64,000 nt of DNA, taken from CADCVT01 sp036389485. Lineage in GTDB: Bacteria; Actinomycetota; Thermoleophilia; Solirubrobacterales; Solirubrobacteraceae. Under the pieces are notes generated by a model. The model had not been told where the DNA came from. It searched no databases and was given only the letters and a program-made list of their open reading frames with translations. This document shows, piece by piece, positions 35,039 through 43,876 of the stretch. The DNA is taken from contig DASVPR010000015.1 of the NCBI GenBank assembly GCA_036389485.1, positions 1 through 64,000 of the forward strand. Reading direction: 5' to 3'. Numbering within the stretch: position 1 is the first letter of the stretch; each line of letters opens with the position of its first letter. Both the position numbers and the translations under genes were made by a program.

Positions 35039-35042
<4 letters not shown>
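33576..35042 (+). CDS. gcvPB: Glycine decarboxylase subunit 2 (P protein, C-terminal type)
   Basis: 488 residues from GTG. The PLP lysine is K270 in HFNLHKTFTQPHGGGGPGSG. Other family blocks are YPLGSCTMKHNPR, LQPSAGSHGELAG, DTAHGTNPAT and YYDGANLNAVMG. Binds PLP and forms the active enzyme with subunit 1. The stop overlaps the tyrS GTG. Confidence 0.97.
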
Positions 35043-36213
<1,171 letters not shown>

Positions 36214-36217
<4 letters not shown>

Positions 36218-37670
36218 CCGAGCAGACGCTCGCCGGGCCGGACGCGCGGGCACCGCGGCCTCCGGCCCGCGACGAAGAAGAGGCGATCGATCGGCGTGGC
36301 CCGCCGGGGGCGGTTCCCGTTGCGGCCCGTCGTCACGACGCGGTGGCCGATCGGCGCGTCGAGCACGACGTCGGCGCACTTGGAGATCGCGATCGCCGGG
36401 ATCCCGATCGGCAGGCCCTCCGGGCCGAACGACGGCGGGAAGCGCTCGAGGATCGTGACGCCCAGCGTGCGGGCCGAGCGGCGCACCTCGACGCCCGCGA
36501 ACGGCTCGAAGCCGCCGGTCCACAGCACGCGGAGGACCCGGCCGCGGCGCAGCGTGCCGTAGCTCGACCAGCGGTTCGGGACGTCCTGCGAGCCGAGCGC
36601 CAGCCGCTGCACGTACCGGCCGCCGCCCCGCGACGTCGCGACCAGCGTCGCGCGCTCCCCGAGCCGGCCGGGCGACGCCAGGGCGGCGAGGTAGACGCCG
36701 TCGCGCAGCGTCACCGGGAGACGCCTGCCGTCGGGCGTCCGCAGCTCGATCGCCTCCACCTCCGGGGCGGCTGTCCCGCGGATGAGCGCCACGCGGTCGT
36801 CGTAGCGCTGGACGATGCTCTGGATCTCGCCGGCCCGGCCCGTGAAGCACACGCCCGACTCCGGCCCCGCCGGCACGCCGGGCGCCCAGTCGTCCTCGAA
36901 CGACGTCGTGCTCCGCGCACGCGGCACGTCCTGGAAGCTGCCCCACGCCGACTCGTACGCGCCGACCTCGCCGGCCACCACGCGGCCGGCCTCGGTGCAC
37001 GGTTCGCTCCCGTCGCCGGTCGCGTAGCGAACAGCGCGAACGGCGGGCCACCGAGCGGGTCCGGGACCTCGATCGGCCGCGACAGCGATCCGTCGGCGAT
37101 CGACTCGCCCGCCTGGTCGACCGCCCCGAGGTCGCGCGTGTGGCTCCCGACGCGGATGGCGAGCTCGGCGACCCGCACGTCGCCGTCGAGCACGGCGAGG
37201 AACGTCCGCGTCGCCGGGTCGACCGGGATCGCGCGTGCCTCGCCGCGCACGGTGAGGGACGCGGTGCCGCGAGGGGCGAAGCCCGCGACGACCGTGCGGA
37301 CGAAGCGGGTGGGCGCCGCGGGGTCGTCGACCAACCGCTCGACCGCGAGCGCGGCGTACTCGCCCGAGGTCGACCGCGGGTCCTGGCAGACCGTCCGGTC
37401 GCCGCGGCGCAGCACACGGTGGCGGCCATCGCCGGCGTCGCGGACGAGCGCGCCGCCGCTGACACGCCCCGCCTGCAGGCAGGCGTCCCGCCCCGTACGC
37501 CACGCGCGCACCGCCCACTCCGCGCCCGACGGATCGGTGGCGCGGGCGCCGAGGCGAGCTTCGGCGGGCGTCTGGCCCGAGACGGCGCCGGCCAGGACGC
37601 CCGCGGCGACGGCGGCCAGGAAGGCGGGCCGGCGGCGGCCTAGCGGGCGAAGCGCTCGGCGGAGGGCCAT
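36214..37670 (-). pseudogene. Secreted protein gene with a single-base frameshift
   Basis: The N-terminal part runs from ATG 37670 (preceded by GAGGA) with a signal peptide (RPAFLAAVAAGVLAGAVSG) to about 37030 in one frame. The C-terminal part continues to the TAG at 36214 in another. The switch lies near 37028-37036, where the minus-strand text reads GCGCTGTTCGC. One extra base there would join PPFAL to VRYATGDGSEPC and give one continuous protein of roughly 485 residues. No family recognised. Either a true frameshift mutation or a sequencing error. The start overlaps the end of the DUF1360 gene by 31 bases. Confidence 0.7.
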
Positions 37671-38137
37671 TCCTCGAGCGGCGCGCCGGCGAGCTTCTTG
37701 GCGGTGTCGGCGCGGGAGGTGGTGGCCGAGAACGACGCCTGCAGCCAGTCGTTGAGGGCGGCGGTGGCGAGCACGCTCGAGACGATGCGGCCCTCGCGCG
37801 GGCGGGCGACCCGCAGCCCGACGAGCCCGAGCGCGCTCCACGTGCCGAGACAGCGGGTGCAGGTGACCAGCTCGCCGACGGCGAACCGCAGGCGGCTGCC
37901 CTTCGGCCGGCCCTCGCGCTCGTCGACCACCGGCGCCCGCGCCCAGGCTCCGACCTTCTCCTTCGCCAGCGCCTTGCTGAGCGCGAACGTGGCGAGGCCG
38001 AGGACCGGCAGCTCGCCCGCCGGCGGCGCGTCCCCGCGCGTGCTGAGCAGCACGCCGGCGAGCAGCGCGCCCCACGTGGCGTTGATCGCGGCGTAGTCGA
38101 GAGGCGTGGTCGGGGTCTCGTCGATCGGTTCGGCCAT
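37640..38137 (-). CDS. DUF1360-family membrane protein
   Basis: 165 residues. The motif VTCTRCLGTWSALGLV (around 90-105) with a C-x2-C pair, followed by ATAALNDWLQ, is typical of DUF1360 proteins, which are small membrane proteins of unknown role found in spore-formers and actinobacteria. Hydrophobic helices lie at about 18-32, 45-57, 97-108 and 118-128. It is upstream of and overlaps the frameshifted secreted-protein gene on the same strand. Confidence 0.75.
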   Translation of the reverse strand: MAEPIDETPTTPLDYAAINATWGALLAGVLLSTRGDAPPAGELPVLGLATFALSKALAKEKVGAWARAPVVDEREGRPKGSRLRFAVGELVTCTRCLGTWSALGLVGLRVARPREGRIVSSVLATAALNDWLQASFSATTSRADTAKKLAGAPLEEWPSAERFAR

Positions 38138-38185
38138 CGCGAGGCGCGTACCCGGCCCCGACGGGCGGCGAACCTCGGCCGTAGC

Positions 38186-38248
38186 TCAAGAACCGGGCGT
38201 CCCGGCCGATCGCGCGCGCTCTCAACCCGCGCGCGGAGCGGCCGACCA
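38186..38248 (+). promoter_or_regulatory. Two tandem sigma-28 (FliA/WhiG)-like promoters
   Basis: P1: TCAA (38186-38189), 15 bases, GCCGATCG (38205-38212). P2: TCAA (38222-38225), 15 bases, GCCGACCA (38241-38248). Both match the FliA/WhiG layout TAAA-N15-GCCGATAA. They lie 16-78 bases upstream of the secreted-protein ATG at 38264, with P2's -10 ending 15 bases before it. The two copies are 36 bases apart. Confidence 0.6.
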
Positions 38249-38263
38249 ACCGGAACGACGGCC

Positions 38264-39517
38264 ATGGCGGGTGGATTCAAGGCATTCCTGATCGCGGCGG
38301 CGCTCATCGTGGCCGCCGCAACGACCGGCGCGACGCTGTCGGCCTACTCGTCGACGGCCCAGAACAGCGGCAGCACGTTCTCGACCGCGGCGTCGTACAA
38401 CACCTGCCCCAACACGACGCTCATCCCGGCCTACCTGACCGGCTTCGAGAACGGCCGCAAGAACGCGCACTCGGACAACATCTTCGGGTTCGGCAACGCC
38501 GCGGCGACGTCGATCCAGACCACGACCGTTCGTTCCGGCGCGTACGCACTGAAGGCGGCCCCGGTCGGCGGCTCAGCCTACCTGGGCTGGTGGAACCAGT
38601 CGCTCCCGGCGACCGAGACGATCCGGTTCGCCATCCGCTTCGAGACGCTCCCCACCGCGAACGTCGGCCAGCTCTTCGCGGTGACCACCGTCGGGTCCAC
38701 CGCCGCCACGCTCAAGTACGTCAGCGCGTCGAAGACCTTCGCGTTCGCGTTGAGCGGCAACACGACGGTGACGTCCTCGTCCTCGGTCCAGCTCGCGGCG
38801 GGCCAGTGGTACGTGATCGACGTCAGGTTCGACCCGTCGACCGCGACGCATCAGCTTGCCTGGCGGCTCGACGGCGTCGCGCAGCCGTCCGTGAGCGTGG
38901 CCTCCACGGCCACCACGGTCTACGACCATCAACTGGGGACGAACGGCGCCGACACGTACACGGCCTACTACGACGACCTGATGCTCGTGGCCGGCACGTC
39001 GGCGTACCCGCTCGGCGACGGCAGGGTCTACGGGCTCAAGCCGGACGGCATGGGCAACCTCACGCCCGCCGGCTCGAACTTCATCAACAACGACAGCACC
39101 GCGCTGAACGCGAACTCGTGGCAGCGCCTCGACGAGCTTCCGATGATCGGCATCACGGACTACATCTCGCAGAACGTCCTCAACGCCAACAGCTATGCCG
39201 AGATCACGTTCGCCAACACGACCGAGACGTGCATCCGCGCTGCTGCGACCTACATCACGTGGCATACCGGCGGATCCAAGTCGACGACTGCGGGCTTCCG
39301 CATCTACGACGGCACCGCCCAGAGCACTGTCTACCAGGGCGAATGGATGCACCAGGCGGGCCGCGACCTCACGAAGGCGATCACGCCCGCCACGACGTGG
39401 AGCCAGTCGGCGCTGAACGGGCTCGTCGGGCGGTTCGGCTACTGGAGCGCCACCGGGAATCCCTCCAACCCGCCGTCCCTCGACGGCGCGCTGATCGAGT
39501 ACGAGGTACCGCAGTAG
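38264..39517 (+). CDS. Secreted protein with SipW-type signal and LamG-like beta domain
   Basis: 417 residues. The N-terminus (KAFLIAAALIVAAATTGATL then SAYSSTAQNSGSTFSTAASY) has the pattern of SipW-dependent TasA/camelysin leaders. The body from about 60 contains TGFENGR, RSGAYALKAAP, RFAIRFETLP-NVGQLF, AAGQWYVIDVRFD and YDDLMLVAGTS, a jelly-roll (concanavalin/LamG-like) arrangement. It is related in sequence order to the protein at 40196. Probably processed by the signal peptidase at 42254 and placed on the surface. It follows two sigma-28-like promoters. Confidence 0.7.
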   Translation: MAGGFKAFLIAAALIVAAATTGATLSAYSSTAQNSGSTFSTAASYNTCPNTTLIPAYLTGFENGRKNAHSDNIFGFGNAAATSIQTTTVRSGAYALKAAPVGGSAYLGWWNQSLPATETIRFAIRFETLPTANVGQLFAVTTVGSTAATLKYVSASKTFAFALSGNTTVTSSSSVQLAAGQWYVIDVRFDPSTATHQLAWRLDGVAQPSVSVASTATTVYDHQLGTNGADTYTAYYDDLMLVAGTSAYPLGDGRVYGLKPDGMGNLTPAGSNFINNDSTALNANSWQRLDELPMIGITDYISQNVLNANSYAEITFANTTETCIRAAATYITWHTGGSKSTTAGFRIYDGTAQSTVYQGEWMHQAGRDLTKAITPATTWSQSALNGLVGRFGYWSATGNPSNPPSLDGALIEYEVPQ

Positions 39518-39523
39518 CGCGAC

Positions 39524-39549
39524 GGGCCGGCCGCGTGGGCGACCGGCCC
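39524..39549. terminator. Bidirectional hairpin between convergent genes
   Basis: GGGCCGG (39524-39530) and CCGGCCC (39543-39549) form a 7-bp stem in the 42-base gap between convergent genes ending at 39517 and 39560. It may end both transcripts. Confidence 0.5.
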
Positions 39550-39559
39550 GGTTCGGTGG

Positions 39560-39859
39560 CTAGTAGGAGTTGTCGGTGACGAAGTACCAGTTGCCGTCGA
39601 GCCCGAGCAGCGGCATGCCGTAGAGGTCGACGTCGGGGCCGCCGGGGCACTGACCGGCGGGGATGCACTCGGGGGCGGGCTTGCCGCACACGATGCCGTC
39701 CTTCGGGTCCTTGTCCTTCTTGTTCCCGTTCTGGACGAAGCTGGCGGGAACCGGGGTCATACCGTCGGGGCAGCCGCCGGTGGCGCCGGCGGGGGCGGGA
39801 GCGAAGAACGCGGCGGTTGTGGCGGCCACGAACGCGGCGAGGGTGAGGCGAAGGCGCAT
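39560..39859 (-). CDS. Small secreted cysteine-containing protein
   Basis: 99 residues, with a GGAGG site just upstream. A signal peptide (1-25, ending PAPAGATG) is followed by a mature part of about 73 residues with four Cys (CPDGMTPVPASFVQNG, GIVCGKPAPECIPAGQCPGG) and a C-terminal DGNWYFVTDNSY. Similar short secreted proteins are common in this bacterial class but uncharacterised. The Cys residues could form two disulphides. Confidence 0.65.
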   Translation of the reverse strand: MRLRLTLAAFVAATTAAFFAPAPAGATGGCPDGMTPVPASFVQNGNKKDKDPKDGIVCGKPAPECIPAGQCPGGPDVDLYGMPLLGLDGNWYFVTDNSY

Positions 39860-40195
39860 CGATCCTCCTTGATCGGACCCCCTCGTCCTCCCGCGTCATC
39901 CGGGGTCGCTGATGACGGACAGGGCGCACCGTAGCGCTCTGCGGCCGTTGTGTTTTCCGTAGAACATGTCGACCCCGCAGCGGTCAGCGGGTGAAGGAGC
40001 TTTCCTCTTTGCATGCAGGAACCCGTTCCTGGCCCGTTGCAGGCGCAATCGCGCGGCCCGTTCGGCCGGAATCCCCCGAGCCTGAGCCATTTTTGGGTGC
40101 ACTGGACGAATGTTCGAAGGCCGACGCGCCCGCCAGAGCCGATGATCACCCCGAAGGAAAACGCGGGAATCGCGCTTACCAACCCCGGAGGGTCC
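39860..40195. other. Intergenic region between divergent secreted-protein genes
   Basis: 336 bases without a convincing gene. It is more AT-rich in places (around 39945-39965 and 40088-40095). It contains a small hairpin CAGGAA-CCCG-TTCCTG (about 40016-40031) and a GCCGATGA at 40138-40145 that lacks a matching TCAA 15 bases upstream. GGAGGG at 40187 serves as the ribosome site for the next gene. Promoters for both flanking genes must lie here, but I cannot place them. Confidence 0.5.
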
Positions 40196-41419
40196 GTGTC
40201 CAGAAGGAAGTCGTTCGTGGCCGCTGCCTTGTGCGCGGCCGTCCTCACGCCGGTCGGCGCCGCGCCGGCCCAGGCGTGCTCCACGAGCCTCGACGCGCAG
40301 GCGCTGACGGGCTTCGAGCACGGGCGGCGGGGATTCCATGTCAGCACCGTCATGGCGTCGGGAACCGGCGTCTCCTACCCGAGCGACGCTCGCACCGGCG
40401 CGTACGCGCTGCGCGTGTCGGCGGCGAAGTCCAACGGCTACGGCTGGTTCATGTGGTCGCGCGTGCCGGCGCCCTACGCCGCGAGCGGCCGCTTCGCGCT
40501 GCGGCTCGACCAGCTCCCGTCGTCGAACGTGACCCAGCTCTTCGGCATGGACACCTACGAGAGCCCGCGCTCGACGCTGCGCCTCGGCTACGACGCCTCG
40601 TCGAAGCGCCTGAAGCTCACGCTGCGCTCCGCCGCGACCGGCTCGACGTCGGTCGTGTACGGGAACAGCACGGTCTCGGCCGGCCAGTGGTACGTCATCG
40701 ACGTCCGCCACGACGCGTCGACCGCCTGGCAGTCCGCGACCTGGTCGGTCGACGGCGCGTCGCAGGGCAACCTGCTGGTCCGCTCGAACCGGGCCGAGCC
40801 GCTCTACAACGTCTACCTCGGCACGAACCAGTACGACAGCTTCACGGCGAGCTACGACGACCTCGTGCTGACCGGCAACGCCGCCGACTACCCGATCGGC
40901 GACGGCCACGTCCGCGCGCTGCGGCCGAACGGCTCGGCGCTCGGCTCGGGGACGCTGCTCAACGACGACGGCACGAAGGTCGACTCGACGTCGTGGCAGC
41001 GCCTCGACGACGCCTCGGCGCTCTCGACCGCCGACTTCATCAAGCAGACGGTGGCGTCGTTGAGCGCCCACGCGCTGATCGACTTCGAGGACACCGACGA
41101 CACGTGCATCCGCGCGGTGCGCGCCCACACGTGGACGCACGCCCTGGCGAAGGGCTCCAACAACGCGAAGCTCTTCGTGGCGGACGGCGCGCTCTCCTCG
41201 CTGATCAAGGACGGCGACTGGGGCGGGACCGGCAGCCGCGACTACAGCGGCGCGGTGGTGCCCGCTGGGGTCGCGTGGACCCCGGAGGCGGTCAACGGCC
41301 TGACCGGGCGGTTCGGCTACTCGACCGACGTGAGCCCGGCGCCGCTGCTCGACGGCGTGCTGCTCGAGTACGAGGCAGAGACGCCGCCGCCGGCTGAGGA
41401 GACCCAGCCGGCGGCGTAG
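40196..41419 (+). CDS. Secreted LamG-like protein, paralog of the 38264 product
   Basis: 407 residues from GTG 40196, chosen for its GGAGGG site and because a signal peptide starts there (RRKSFVAAALCAAVLTPVG, ending APAQA). The mature part repeats the order seen in the 38264 product: LTGFEHGRRG, TGAYALRVSA, GRFALRLDQLPSSNVTQLF, AGQWYVIDVRHDAS, SYDDLVLTGN, GDGHVRALRPNG and DTCIRAVRAHTWTH. It keeps the same C-terminal LLDGVLLEYE end. So the two are paralogs of a surface or extracellular beta-sandwich protein. This copy has an ordinary signal peptide rather than the SipW type. Confidence 0.75.
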   Translation: MSRRKSFVAAALCAAVLTPVGAAPAQACSTSLDAQALTGFEHGRRGFHVSTVMASGTGVSYPSDARTGAYALRVSAAKSNGYGWFMWSRVPAPYAASGRFALRLDQLPSSNVTQLFGMDTYESPRSTLRLGYDASSKRLKLTLRSAATGSTSVVYGNSTVSAGQWYVIDVRHDASTAWQSATWSVDGASQGNLLVRSNRAEPLYNVYLGTNQYDSFTASYDDLVLTGNAADYPIGDGHVRALRPNGSALGSGTLLNDDGTKVDSTSWQRLDDASALSTADFIKQTVASLSAHALIDFEDTDDTCIRAVRAHTWTHALAKGSNNAKLFVADGALSSLIKDGDWGGTGSRDYSGAVVPAGVAWTPEAVNGLTGRFGYSTDVSPAPLLDGVLLEYEAETPPPAEETQPAA

Positions 41420-41445
41420 AGCGTCGGGACTGCGTGGGGGGCGAT

Positions 41446-41463
41446 GCGACGCCTAGGCGTCGC
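41446..41463. terminator. 18-bp perfect palindrome between convergent genes
   Basis: GCGACGCCTAGGCGTCGC is perfectly self-complementary and contains the TAG stop of the TasA-like gene on the minus strand (41453-41455). It can form a 7-bp stem with a CTAG loop on either strand and probably ends both converging transcripts. Confidence 0.55.
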
Positions 41464-42112
41464 GCGCCTCCCACGTGAACGTCTGCGTGTGGTTCTTGTT
41501 CGCGCCGTTGTTGTCGTTCGCGACGGTGACCTCGAACTTGTAGACGTGGGGCTCGGGGTTCGTCCACGCCTCGGCGGTGCCGCCGGGAGCGTCGAGGATG
41601 CCGGTCGCCCAGCTCGTCGGGTAGAGGTTCATCCGGGCGTTGAACAGCACGCCGTTGGCGCCGGCGCCGTTGCCGCCGCTGTAGGTGACCGAGTCGGGCT
41701 GGAAGGTCGAGCCGGTGCCGCCGTCCGAGCAGGCCATGTTCGCGGGCGTGTTGCTCGAGAACCCGCCGCGGGTGACCTTGAGGTCGAGGTACGCGTCGAG
41801 GCCGTTGCCGGCGGTGCCGGTGCCGTACAGCGTCACGTTCGACGTGAGCGTGCCGGTGTACGTGACCGTGATGCACTTCGACACGGTGTCGCCGGGCCGC
41901 GCGCCGGTCATGTTGAACATGGCCGTGCCGCTGTCGTTGTCGCTCAGGACGACCGAGCCGGTCTGGAACTGGTTGTTCGTGTTGCTGGTGGTGCTGCTGT
42001 AGGCAGACCACGTCGCGAGGCCGACGACCGAGGCGATCACGCCCACGAGGAACACGATCAGAGCGGTCTTGGTCTTGCGGTCCAGCTTGGGTTCGCGCAC
42101 GTGCGCATCCAT
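41453..42112 (-). CDS. TasA/camelysin-like surface fibre protein
   Basis: 219 residues. The N-terminus DRKTKTALIVFLVGVIASVV, followed by GLATWSAYSSTTSNTNNQF, is the SipW-dependent leader with the S-A-Y/F-S segment at the start of the mature protein. The body has QTGSVVLSDNDSGTAMF, ARPGDTVSKCITVTYTG and the C-terminal YKFEVTVAND and QTFTWEARDA, the TasA/CotN jelly-roll pattern. TasA-type proteins polymerise into extracellular fibres in Bacillus. Transcribed divergently from the SipW-like gene; both share a promoter region with sigma-28-like sites. Confidence 0.75.
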   Translation of the reverse strand: MDAHVREPKLDRKTKTALIVFLVGVIASVVGLATWSAYSSTTSNTNNQFQTGSVVLSDNDSGTAMFNMTGARPGDTVSKCITVTYTGTLTSNVTLYGTGTAGNGLDAYLDLKVTRGGFSSNTPANMACSDGGTGSTFQPDSVTYSGGNGAGANGVLFNARMNLYPTSWATGILDAPGGTAEAWTNPEPHVYKFEVTVANDNNGANKNHTQTFTWEARDA

Positions 42113-42193
42113 GTGGGAACTCCTCCTCCCGGGGGTGACGCAGCCGCTCTTTTAGGTTGGGGACGTCGATCCACGACTGCGGCTCAGTCGCTT

Positions 42194-42243
42194 TGATCGA
42201 CTTAGCTCTCCCGATCTTGAGAATTCCGTCGAGCGGCCGACTA
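42194..42243. promoter_or_regulatory. Divergent sigma-28-like promoters sharing one -35 element
   Basis: Plus strand: TTGA (42217-42220), 15 bases, GCCGACTA (42236-42243), 10 bases before the GTG of the SipW-like gene. Minus strand: TCAA (complement of 42217-42220), 15 bases, GTCGATCA (complement of 42194-42201), about 80 bases before the ATG of the TasA-like gene. Both keep the N15 spacing of FliA/WhiG promoters. The minus-strand site has the better -35, the plus-strand site the better -10. Confidence 0.55.
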
Positions 42244-42253
42244 CGGGGGCGTC

Positions 42254-42793
42254 GTGAGCTCCCTCGCGCCGACTGTCGCCGCCCCCTCCGCTCCGCGCCC
42301 GCGCGTGCGCGGGCTCCTGCTGCACGCTCTGCTGACCGCGATCTGCGCGGTGACGCTGGTCGTCCTGCTCGCCGCGGCGCTCGCCCGGCCGCTGGGCTTC
42401 CGGGTCCTGGTCGAGCACAGCGACTCGATGGCGCCGGCGATCCGCACCGGCGACCTCCTGGTGGCCAAGGACATCCCGCCCCGCGAGGCGCACGTCGGCG
42501 AGGTGGTCAGCTTCCACAGCCCCGGGAACGGTCGCCTGCTGACCCACCGCGTCGTGTCGCGGCGGCTGGAGCGGGACGGCCGCTGGACGTTCGTGACGCG
42601 CGGCGACGCCAACAGCGGCACCGAGCGCTGGGCGGTCTCGACGCGCGGCACGATGGGCCAGGTCGTGCTGCGGCTGCCGAAGGCGGGCTACGCGGTCGCG
42701 TGGCTCAGCCAGCCGATCTGGGCCGTGCTCCTCGTCGGCGGCGGCGGGCTGCTGCTCGCGCTGCTGCTCGCCCGCAAGGTCTGGAGCCTCTAG
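42254..42793 (+). CDS. ER-type signal peptidase I (SipW-like)
   Basis: 179 residues from GTG. A membrane helix near 22-42 is followed by the catalytic Ser in VEHSDSMAPAI (S58), His in LLTHRVV (H98) and Asp in GDAN (D118). The Ser-His arrangement, instead of Ser-Lys, marks the archaeal/eukaryotic ER type to which SipW belongs. A second helix lies near 155-174. It would cleave TasA-type leaders such as those of the proteins at 41453 and 38264. It begins the operon with the next two genes; the following GTG comes directly after its TAG. Confidence 0.88.
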   Translation: MSSLAPTVAAPSAPRPRVRGLLLHALLTAICAVTLVVLLAAALARPLGFRVLVEHSDSMAPAIRTGDLLVAKDIPPREAHVGEVVSFHSPGNGRLLTHRVVSRRLERDGRWTFVTRGDANSGTERWAVSTRGTMGQVVLRLPKAGYAVAWLSQPIWAVLLVGGGGLLLALLLARKVWSL

Positions 42794-43876
42794 GTGCGGC
42801 GGCTCGTCCAGGCGCTCCCCGTCCTCGTGCTGCTCGTCGCGCTGCCCCTGGCGTGGGCCTCGGTCCGCGACCGCGACCGGGACGGCGACGAGCCGGTGGT
42901 CCCCGCTTCGATGGCGTCGGTCGGCGTGACCGACGACGACGGCGGCGAGCCGCTGTTCGCCCTGGCCGCGCTGTCGCCGGGCCGGTCGATCACGCGCTGC
43001 ATCCGCGTGCGCTTCGGCGGCGACGAGGCCGGCGCCGTGCGCCTGGCGGGCCGGGTCGACGGATCGACTCTGGCCTCGCGGGTCTTCCTCGTCGTCGAGC
43101 GCGGGACGGGCGGCGACTTCGACGGGTGCCGCGGGTTCAGCGGCGACGAGGTGTTCTCGGGCACGCTGGCCGAGTTCGCGCGCGACGAGGGCGGGCGCGC
43201 GTGGCGCGCCGAGGACGGCGAGGCCTCGACCTACCGCTTCACCGCCACCGCGGCGGCGGACCTGCCCGAGCGGCCCGATCGCGCCGCGGCGACGTTCACG
43301 TGGCAGGCGACGGCTTTGCCGGGAGACGGCGACGGACCGGGCGACGAGCCCGGCCCCGGCGGCGACGAGCCGCCGGTGCACGCGGGCACGCCCGGCGGCG
43401 TGCCTGGCACCCCGGGCGGTGGGCCGGCGGCGGCGCCGAGCGGCATCCCCGGCGGCGACCCGGCCGGAGGGCCCGGCTCGCGCGGCGGGTCACAGGGCGA
43501 CGGACCCGGAGGGCCCGGCGCGGCCGGCGGGCCCGGAGGCGCCGACGCGGCGGCCGGGCCGCTGGGCTCCGGCATCGGCGCCGGCGCCGGGAAGAGCCCG
43601 CAGGGCACCGACCACCGCAGCGTCGTCCGGCGCGTCGTCGACGCGATCCGCGACGTGGCGGTCGACGCGGGCAAGCGCGCGGCGTTCCCGATGGTGCTGA
43701 TCCTCCTGATCGGCGTGTTCCTGACCGCCCAGCACCGGATCGACCAGCGCGACCCGAAGCTCGCGCTCGCGCCCGTGCACCGCGAGATCGACCTGCCGTT
43801 CACCCCGCTTCGCCTCCCGTCCGGAGTTGACGGCGCGGGCGCCCCCAAGCCGCTTCGCCTCGGAGGGATCGAATGA
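42794..43876 (+). CDS. Membrane-anchored TasA-like paralog with Pro/Gly linker
   Basis: 360 residues from GTG. After an N-terminal hydrophobic leader (about 5-22) a domain (40-175) mirrors the TasA-like protein at 41453: VTDDDGGEPLFALAALSPGR, then SITRCIRVRF and the end TYRFTATAAAD with ATFTWQAT. It is followed by a low-complexity Gly/Pro linker (about 175-275), then a C-terminal membrane helix (about 296-311) and a cytoplasmic tail. I read it as a fibre anchor or subunit fixed to the membrane. It is coupled downstream to the GGDEF gene (ATGA). Confidence 0.65.
   Translation: MRRLVQALPVLVLLVALPLAWASVRDRDRDGDEPVVPASMASVGVTDDDGGEPLFALAALSPGRSITRCIRVRFGGDEAGAVRLAGRVDGSTLASRVFLVVERGTGGDFDGCRGFSGDEVFSGTLAEFARDEGGRAWRAEDGEASTYRFTATAAADLPERPDRAAATFTWQATALPGDGDGPGDEPGPGGDEPPVHAGTPGGVPGTPGGGPAAAPSGIPGGDPAGGPGSRGGSQGDGPGGPGAAGGPGGADAAAGPLGSGIGAGAGKSPQGTDHRSVVRRVVDAIRDVAVDAGKRAAFPMVLILLIGVFLTAQHRIDQRDPKLALAPVHREIDLPFTPLRLPSGVDGAGAPKPLRLGGIE

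Noticed and set aside
40138..40145. GCCGATGA as a sigma-28-like -10 box before the 40196 gene
   Set aside because: No TCAA-like element is found 15 bases upstream (the sequence there is GGCC).
39896..40195. A c-di-GMP riboswitch in front of the 40196 gene
   Set aside because: I looked because a GGDEF gene is nearby, but the conserved GEMM blocks are not present.
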